Shown here in pieces: positions 57,431 through 64,000 of a stretch of 64,000 nt of DNA. The position numbers were made by a program, and so were the translations under genes. Every line of letters begins with the position of its first letter. Positions within the stretch are counted from its first letter, which is position 1. The stretch spans positions 35,390,193 through 35,454,192 of the forward strand of contig NC_089723.1 of the NCBI RefSeq assembly GCF_035083965.1. Reading direction: 5' to 3'. Below the pieces are notes generated by a model. That model was not told the origin of the DNA, did no database searches, and saw only the letters and a program-made list of their open reading frames with translations. Origin of the DNA: Branchiostoma lanceolatum. Lineage: Eukaryota; Chordata; Leptocardii; Amphioxiformes; Branchiostomatidae.

Positions 57431-59302
57431 ATTTCACTAGATGAAACTGCATTGCAGAGACATCAGGGAAAACTAAAGTAGTTTTTCCCCAAGTACTCCT
57501 GGGTTTTTTAAGTTATCAAAAAAACTGCAATGAAAGCAGTTTGATAAAGATTGACTAGAAAATGCCAAATGTGCGTTTTTTGTGGCACTTCGCATATAAA
57601 AAATTTCTGCTAGAATTTCTTGAAAGGCTACATGTAACTTCTCTAGGTAGTTAGTTCTACAGTATCTTTGAACTTACCTGTTAATGAAAGATAATTGTCA
57701 AATTATCCTGTATTACACATGTATTTCAGTAAGTGTTAAACAAGATATTATTTTCCATTTCACAGCCAAGAAACTAGCAGTTGCAGTCAATTTATCCTTG
57801 GAAATACCTCCAGTTGCAATGATACATGTATAATGTTCCGCCCAGTGGAGTTTTCTTTCTATTAGCAATGTCTAACTAATTTCTTTATTTTCATCATAAA
57901 AGAATATGTATCTGTGATGAGCAACATTGGTAGTTTGTAAGACTAAGTGCATTTGATCAACTTGCTGTACGCTGTGTCATGATCAGTCCATAATGGAAAC
58001 AACACAAGTACATCATCATCTGTTAGACAGTACTGTAAACTTGTGACGTTAACAGTGATTGTTGATTCTGACCAAGAACATCCGTGTATGTCCTTCTGTG
58101 GAACAGGGTCTGCTGAATATAAAGAAGTGCGAGTGACTTGTTTCACCTGAGTACCTTCTTTGATACAGCTTGTTTTTCCCCTACGTCTAAGCAATATAGA
58201 GCTAGCCTAATGAAATGGTCCCCCTTATACTTATCAGTTGTGAGTGACATTTGAGAGGGCTCCAAAATACCGGCGAGATTTTGTGTTACAATGCACTGAC
58301 CAGTAAGCGATTTCACACATTCGAGTACGCATGTACAGTGTCAAAGATGAAGGCACATGAGACGTAAACAAAACCCGTCTGGGCATTGTGCAAATCGAGA
58401 TAATGGTCGAGACCGAACTGTTTACAAGCCAGGGAGTTGTCCAACGATATCCATATTTCCCAATCAGTAGGCGCATGTTTATATGTATATTGAACCTCCC
58501 GCCACGACCCCCATACGTCATATCCATGCACAGGTGTCTCGACTTTCTTGAAAACAATCCCCAACTGACGTCATCAGAGACCAGTTTCCATGGAAACCTC
58601 ACGGAAGGGATTCGCGTGCAGCCATCGTTACCATGGCAACAAGGACAGTGCCTTTTTATAGAAAATATGCAATGAATATGTTATACCTTGACACAGCCTG
58701 ACGCACGAGACCGTTACTGTAATCAGAACAACTAACGCGAATTCGCAAATGATATTGTTTATTTGTACCTTTCAGTACTTTTATTATAGTCCTTGATTGG
58801 GTAAAGTCCTCTTTTATAAAGATACAGTATTAACGCTAACGTGAAACAACACCATCGAGAGTAGTGTAAATGTACCAATGACGCTACCTTCTTGCATATA
58901 ACTGAGGAACACCAAACTTTATTACTAACGTTAGTAACGTTATGTAAATTTAGAAGCGTTTTAAGCGCGCAGCATGTCGATCAGAGCCAAAACAAGCAAA
59001 AAAGGTGATCTTTGATCTCACCGGCGACCCGACTCTTTCCTTCGCTTTTTGTACCCTATTTTACAGTAGTAGACGTCACATATCAACGTATTGAATTCGA
59101 ATGATCGTGATATATATATAACGTTATAGTGATGAATATGGGCAAAGAAAGAGATTGCCAGCTGTGTGCTTACCCAAAATATCTTACATATATATTTACA
59201 AGGTTATAATCTCCTTGATATTCATACGCGCGCTAGCTGTACGCGCGATGCAGACAATGTATGTAATCAGTGTTGTTTGTTAAAAAAACTTGTCGTCAGG
59301 CA
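57431..59302. other. HBS1L-UCKL1 intergenic region
   Basis: No gene is supported. The region holds A/T-rich sequence, a partial MITE (58307-58440), a CRE/RFX motif cluster (58566-58640), and GC-richer sequence before the tRNA gene. Confidence 0.6.
58566..58640. promoter_or_regulatory. CRE plus two RFX X-box motifs
   Basis: An exact CRE TGACGTCA (58566-58573) is followed by GTTTCCATGGAAAC (58584-58597) and GTTACCATGGCAAC (58627-58640). Both are palindromic RFX X-box sequences; the second is essentially the consensus. No coding exon starts nearby: UCKL1 begins 1.4 kb downstream. Regulatory function is inference. Confidence 0.6.
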
Positions 59303-59375
59303 GCCCCAGTGGCCTAATGGATAAGGCGTCAGCCTCCTAAGTTGAAGATTGCGGGTTCGAGTCCCGTCTGGGGTA
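59303..59375 (+). tRNA. tRNA-Arg(CCT): tRNA-Arg (anticodon CCT)
   Basis: A full 73-nt cloverleaf without intron. The acceptor stem GCCCCAG pairs with CTGGGGT (59368-59374), with discriminator A at 59375. The anticodon stem TCAGC/GTTGA encloses loop CTCCTAA with anticodon CCT. The A box (tggcctaatgg) and B box (ggttcgagtcc) are canonical, and a TTTTT pol III terminator lies at 59382-59386. Reads AGG codons. Confidence 0.97.
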
Positions 59376-60055
59376 TTGGTATTTTTGAGTTGATTTTTGA
59401 TTCCTTATGATACACAAAGTAGATAACGAACGCGCGGCTACTTCGATGGTTACACCGTTCGCCTTTTGCATGCTTCAAATTCCTTAAGTCTCAATGTTGA
59501 TACTTATTAACTTTCTTGTTGTACGTCAAACATATTATGTTAACTACAAGTACATAGTCTGATTGATAGATTGTCTGACTTTTATGATCCTGCAGCTGAA
59601 AGAAATGGTCAAGTTTCGATGGTCGCGGTTGTATACACATCATATAGATTTGTGAATAAATGCTCAAAAGTGTCTAAGAGCATGCGATTAGATAGCAGAT
59701 ACTCCTGCGATAGCTTCCCTTTACAATAATACTACGAGATTCAAATGATTTAACTTTTTTCCTGCGGCCTTTTTTGGCTTGGCCGCAAGCTGATCGTGAG
59801 TTTTTGGTTCAATATAGTACTAACGTTTAATTCGTATGTTGTAGCTCTTGATAAGACGATACTGAAAATTTATGCGTAGAATCAGGTGACTAGAAAACTA
59901 GGATTTAATCCCAACAATTCATGGAAATCATCCGAGAATGGTCTTTTACTGAAGAACGTTACACCCGAAACTTACCAACAACATGTTGCTCAAAATGTGG
60001 CGTGCCCCTGACTCCTGGCGATTTATATGCAAACTGCAGACTGAAAAACACAAAC
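59376..60055. other. region between tRNA-Arg and UCKL1
   Basis: After the pol III terminator I see no gene. The last part, to the ATG at 60056, is the presumed UCKL1 promoter and 5' UTR; aacatggcgg at the start codon resembles a YY1-type motif. Confidence 0.5.
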
Positions 60056-63000
60056 ATGGCGGACACAGCGAAGGAAGCGCCGTTTAGTTTGTCGAATTCC
60101 GAAAGAACTAGCCGATCTAGCAGGTATGGCGCATGAATTTCTATCCAATTTGTTTTCTTTCACTTGCATCGTCCATATCATAAGGCATTTTTGTTTCTTG
60201 ATTGTCCTAATCCTTTGTAAAACGGAGTAGAATATGCCAGTCCCCAGCATGCGCAGTGGGAGGGGGGCGTGGTATGTCTGTTGTTGTTGTCTAAATAGTT
60301 CTTCTAAGCTTCTGTATTTCACATACTAACGTTAGCCCTGAATAGAATTGCAATTAGATTGATTGATAGATAGGTAAAGGAATCAAACTCTTGCCTCATG
60401 CTTCACCTCAATTGAGGATGACTGCTTTACCTTAACTTTTCAGCCAGGGCAGTGGCAGTGCCAGTGGAGATGACCCGTTTGGTGACCAGATGTCGCAGGG
60501 TGACCACCAGGCCGGGATGAGGCGGGCCAGTCGGACACGAACCCAGTCAACCTCCGACATTAAGGTGTTACGCACTAGCAAGAGGACCATCTACACAGCA
60601 GGTGTTTTTTTAGATTTTTTTGTTTACTTTTAAACAATGGAACAACCTGTCAATAGTACAAAGCAAATTCCTATTGACAGGATGTGCGAAAAAACCTTGT
60701 AGGCAATAGCCCCTGCATTACCATATTAAGGTTAATATAACTGGTCTCATTATGAATGGATTAGAAAGAATGTATTCAGTAATTCAAGATTCCATTGACC
60801 TGTAACATCTAACAAACTAGTAAATCCACCAGACTACATAATTCCGCCACCCTGAAAAGTTTTGTCCAAACATATCGCCAACCCAACGTCCCCCAGTATA
60901 ATGCAGTCCTGTATAATATTATCTGAACTGTACATACCTTGGGGTGCTGCAGTAGAGATCTCTCAAACCCATTGTTTTTCAAAGTTACAGATTTATGTAA
61001 CCAGACAGATTAATGTTAATGGGGGTCAACGTTTGTCCACTATATGAAAATGGATGTCTGATTTTTCCCCCAGGTCGGCCTCCCTGGTTTGACGTCAAAG
61101 GTCAGTTCAAGGAGGCCTTCGTTATCGGGATCTGCGGCGGAAGTGCGTCAGGGAAAACGACCGTGGCCAACAAGATCATCGAGGCCCTGGATGTGCCCTG
61201 GGTGGTGCAGCTCTCCATGGACTCTTTCTACAAGGTATGGCAGAGTGATTGAAAGTACATGTACTAGTGCTTGAGGTTAGACATGGACATATTGGCACAT
61301 TGGCATACAGGTTCTTTAATCTATCCTTGGTAAAAATAAAGATAAAGGTACCGGTCTAGATCTCTTAGCCTTCTTGAGGCAGGAGCCAGTGGGTTGTTAT
61401 TCACTGTGTCTATGGCACGGTACTGGAAGGTAGAGTCCGTCCCTCTTCTTTCACCGCATTCACCTCCCCAACCAAAGTCAGGTATCCATTTTTACAGCTG
61501 GGTGGAGTTAAGATTTACGTCGTGTTAAATGTCTTTCCGAATGTCTAGCCTGAGAAATGTTAGGATCAGATCTTTGAACCCCTAACCACTCTATCTGTTG
61601 GCCGTTCAACACTTTATCCTTAATCCTAGCAAGAAACGACCTGGCAGAAATTTTACGATATATGAAAAGTTATTATATCTTTATCATACCTATGAAGATA
61701 CAGAATATCATCACAATTGTTTTGTGGCCTAGGTACTAACCCCAGAAGAGAAGGAGCTTGCCAACCAGAGTGAGTACAACTTTGACCACCCTGACGCCTT
61801 CGACTTTGAGCTGCTGTTTGACACCCTAAAGAAGCTGAAGAGGGGGAGGAATGTAGAAGTTCCCATCTATGACTTCACCACGCACAGCAGAACCAAACAA
61901 CAGGTAAGTGTAACACCCTTTTTTTATTTTTTGCCAAATGGGTGCAGTACTACCTCGTGTTGCTTGGAGGTGCTTGAGCTGCTGTTTGACACCCTGAAGA
62001 AGCTGAAGAGAGGGAGGAATGTAGAAGTTCCCATCTATGACTTCACCACGCACAGCAGAACCAAACAACAGGTGCAATTGTAACACCCTTGCTTCTGCTT
62101 TTTCCCCTTAATGGGTACAGTACCACCTCTTCTTACTAGAAGGTCATTGTGTCCATCATCAGTATGGTGTGGTAGGCTCCATGTAAAAATAATTTACATT
62201 GTATTTGACAGGTTTTTCTAACCAGTTATGCTTTCAAAATGTCAGCACACTGAGTGTCTAAATGTTTGTGTTCTTGTGTGTTTGTAGTTATTTGAATACA
62301 CTGTCAGTAGAGTGTTAGGACGGGCGTGTGAAGATGATGTCACCGCAAAACTCAGACTTGCAAGGATGACAGGAAGTTGAGTTCAGAGGTGATAAAACTA
62401 GTCGTCTACTCTTGCCCCAGCATGAGTGCGTACAATCCAGCATGTCAATAATGATGACAATAGCTGGCTGCAGTACAAACTACTATTGATAGGTGGCCAG
62501 TATGTCTGTACTAATATCAGGTTTGCTTCTTGGTTTCAGCACACTCTATATGGAGCTAATGTCATCATCTTCGAGGGAATTCTTACTTTTGTCAACCCAG
62601 AGGTCCGAAAAATGCTGGACATGAAGGTAAATGAAAAGACTCTTTGTTGCACAACCAAGTGTTTTATTCCACAGATGTTTCAGTCCGCCATCTGTCACCT
62701 CCTCAAGCCAATTTTGACTGGTTCACATTGCACTGCAGCAAGGTGTTGCTGCTTATAGATGTGTTCCCAAACATAAAGTATCTACATATATACAGGGACA
62801 GTTAATGCTGTGTCTACAATACGGTCCCAAACGTAATTGTTTTTGTCAAGTAAAATAACAGCTAGATGTCCCCGTTCAAGGTTCAATGTTAAAGGTTTCA
62901 AAAATAACAGTGCAACAATTAATCTGATGAAACTATTCAGATTTTCTTTTTACTTTTTATGACTATATTGATGTTATCTACATATGATGTTAGTACTATA

Positions 63001-63729
63001 GAAAAGTACTATACATCTAAAAAAAAGTTTTTTCTAACTCTTATCCGTGACCTTTCCCCCTTCACTTATTGATGTAGTACATGTCAAAGATCCTCCCCCT
63101 CCACTTCAACCTTGTTGAAAAGCAGCCATGTGTGCCGAACCAGCATTTCAGAATAAAATAAAGGCCTTGACTTGACTTGAATTGACTTGACATGTAGGTG
63201 TTCGTGGACACGGACTCGGACATCCGACTCGCTCGCAGATTGCGGAGGGACATCACCGAGCGGAATCGTGACCTCGTGGGCGTTCTGAAGCAGTACGACA
63301 AGTTTGTCAAGCCAGCGTTTGAGCAGCACATTGAGCCGTCCATGGCACATGCTGATATCGTTGTGCCTAGAGGTGAGATTTTCATGATTCTTTTAATTTT
63401 TCCTGGCAAGATTTCATTGAATGATACTGACTGTCCACAATTTTTAGATAAATTGTATTTTGTAACTGTTATTAGGGTGCAGTTATTAGATAAGCCAGTT
63501 TGAAGGTTAATTTCTGATGTAAATTACACAAGATAATGTTAACACTCACTTACTGTCACTCTCACTATCAAGTTTAACATCTGTTGTTCCCTGTCTCACG
63601 TGGGCTAGCTGTGCTTGCGCAATGTTAAATATTTACTTGACCTGTGACTTTCAACCATTTTGTGCAGGGGGTGAAAATGAAGTGGCTATAGACTTAATCA
63701 TCAGACATGTACACTCTGAGCTAGAGAAG
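60056..63729 (+). CDS. UCKL1: uridine-cytidine kinase-like 1, first seven exons (partial)
   Basis: Exons 60056-60123, 60444-60601, 61074-61234, 61733-61903, 62540-62626, 63198-63372 and 63668-63729 join in phase and give 294 codons. A Ser/Arg-rich N-terminus with [16 protein letters not shown] leads into the uridine kinase domain: P-loop [79 protein letters not shown] and [13 protein letters not shown]1 proteins phosphorylate uridine and cytidine (pyrimidine salvage) and carry a C-terminal uracil phosphoribosyltransferase-like domain, which must lie beyond the window. The start is chosen because the upstream sequence has no matching frame. Oddities: a partial duplicate of exon 4 and a retroelement tail at the exon 6 acceptor. 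Confidence 0.95.
60826..61010. mobile_element. MITE family with gccaccctga ends, copy 4
   Basis: Left end ccagactacataattccgcc then accctgaaaa; interior cgtcccccagtataatg and tagagatctctcaaaccca; right end aaagttacagatttatgtaa. Reverse orientation relative to 24883-25065. It ends about 65 bp before UCKL1 exon 3. Confidence 0.72.
61360..61590 (-). mobile_element. tRNA-derived SINE, reverse orientation
   Basis: Shares ccagtgggttgttattcact, gtactggaaggtagag and ttcacctccccaaccaaagt, in reverse, with the SINE at 50965-51240. UCKL1 intron 3. Confidence 0.72.
61971..62140 (+). repeat. tandem partial duplication of UCKL1 exon 4
   Basis: The last 98 bases of exon 4 (from gagctgctgtttgacaccct to aaccaaacaacag) and about 65 bp of the following intron are repeated about 168 bp downstream (exonic part 61974-62071) with few changes. 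The open frame is preserved ([13 protein letters not shown]...THSRTKQQ). The donor is altered, gtaagt to gtgcaa. An in-phase AG (ggag, 61970) precedes it, so inclusion would add about 34 residues without a frameshift. Confidence 0.85.
63080..63197 (+). mobile_element. retroelement 3' tail at the UCKL1 exon 6 acceptor
   Basis: gcagccatgtgtgccgaacc, ttcagaataaaataaaggcc and the simple repeat ttgacttgacttgaattgac form a typical retroposon 3' end with internal AATAAA. Exon 6 begins directly after catgtag at 63197. Confidence 0.5.
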
Positions 63730-63774
63730 GTGGGTGCTTCTTACACTGTATATAGGAAGTTATTTGTTTGTTTG

Positions 63775-64000
63775 TTTTATTAGGATCTCCATTACTAGTG
63801 ATACACTAGTCTTCCTGGAGTCCGAACATTAAAAAGCAAATACAGAAACAAAACTTACACAATAAATAAAGTAAAGTAAACAAAAATAAGTGTAATAAAA
63901 CTAAAGATAATCGGGAGAGGCCAGAGGTCAAACTGAAATAATCAACATTATCTGCATATTTCCATTAAGCAATTCGAATTGAAGTAACAAAACTTGAATA
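63775..64000. mobile_element. dispersed retroelement fragment at the window end
   Basis: ttattaggatctccattact, agtcttcctggagtccg and an A-rich stretch (caataaataaagtaaagtaa) look like a LINE 3' end in UCKL1 intron 7. The identification is tentative and rests on sequence style only. Confidence 0.4.

Noticed and set aside
58234-58602. 122-codon ORF near the RFX motifs
   Set aside because: No similarity, overlaps a degraded MITE and has no splice context.

Overview
The window looks like genomic DNA of a cephalochordate (amphioxus, Branchiostoma). It has multi-exon genes with GT/AG introns, a chordate-type gene order (Myb next to HBS1L), an intronless metazoan tRNA-Arg gene and many short inverted-repeat transposons and tRNA-derived SINEs in the introns. 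The species call is an inference from gene content and repeat style. No prokaryotic or viral gene is seen.

Layout. (1) 1-5.9 kb: the 3' seven exons of an acyl-CoA thioesterase / BAAT-like alpha/beta hydrolase on the + strand. (2) 6-7.8 kb: a diverged repeat pair and a 5'-truncated LINE fragment with a 15-bp target-site duplication. (3) 8.1-17.7 kb, - strand: a three-exon Patched-domain (PTCHD3-like) gene. Its last exon is intact, but exons 1 and 2 carry frameshifts, two in-frame stops and a 190-bp CACTG-ended foldback transposon, so it reads as a pseudogene on this haplotype. Its 5.8-kb intron is filled with TCCGGA-rich repeats, including a 153-bp tandem satellite. (4) 17.8-22.2 kb: intergenic repeats. 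(5) 22.2-38.5 kb, - strand: a complete 17-exon Myb gene (about 760 aa, R1R2R3 plus the C-terminal segment of the A-/B-Myb type). (6) 38.5-39.1 kb: a 600-bp divergent promoter with E2F, CRE and E-box/CCAAT motifs, the last two in a 95-bp tandem duplication. (7) 39.1-57.4 kb, + strand: HBS1L, 20 coding exons for the full translational GTPase (699 aa). A large alternative last exon (42440-44331) instead encodes a SKI7-like protein. (8) 58.5 kb: an isolated CRE plus two RFX X-boxes; 59.3 kb: tRNA-Arg(CCT). (9) 60.1 kb to the end, + strand: the first seven exons of uridine-cytidine kinase-like 1 (UCKL1), which runs off the window.

How the parts relate. Myb and HBS1L are head-to-head, as at human 6q23, but here the two start codons are only 600 bp apart, so they almost certainly share a promoter. 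HBS1L appears to encode two RNA-surveillance proteins by choice of splice acceptor: the HBS1 GTPase (ribosome rescue with Pelota) and a SKI7-like exosome-SKI adaptor. Both acceptors take the same phase-1 donor. Exon joins in all genes were checked for phase by hand; no transcript data or homology search was available.
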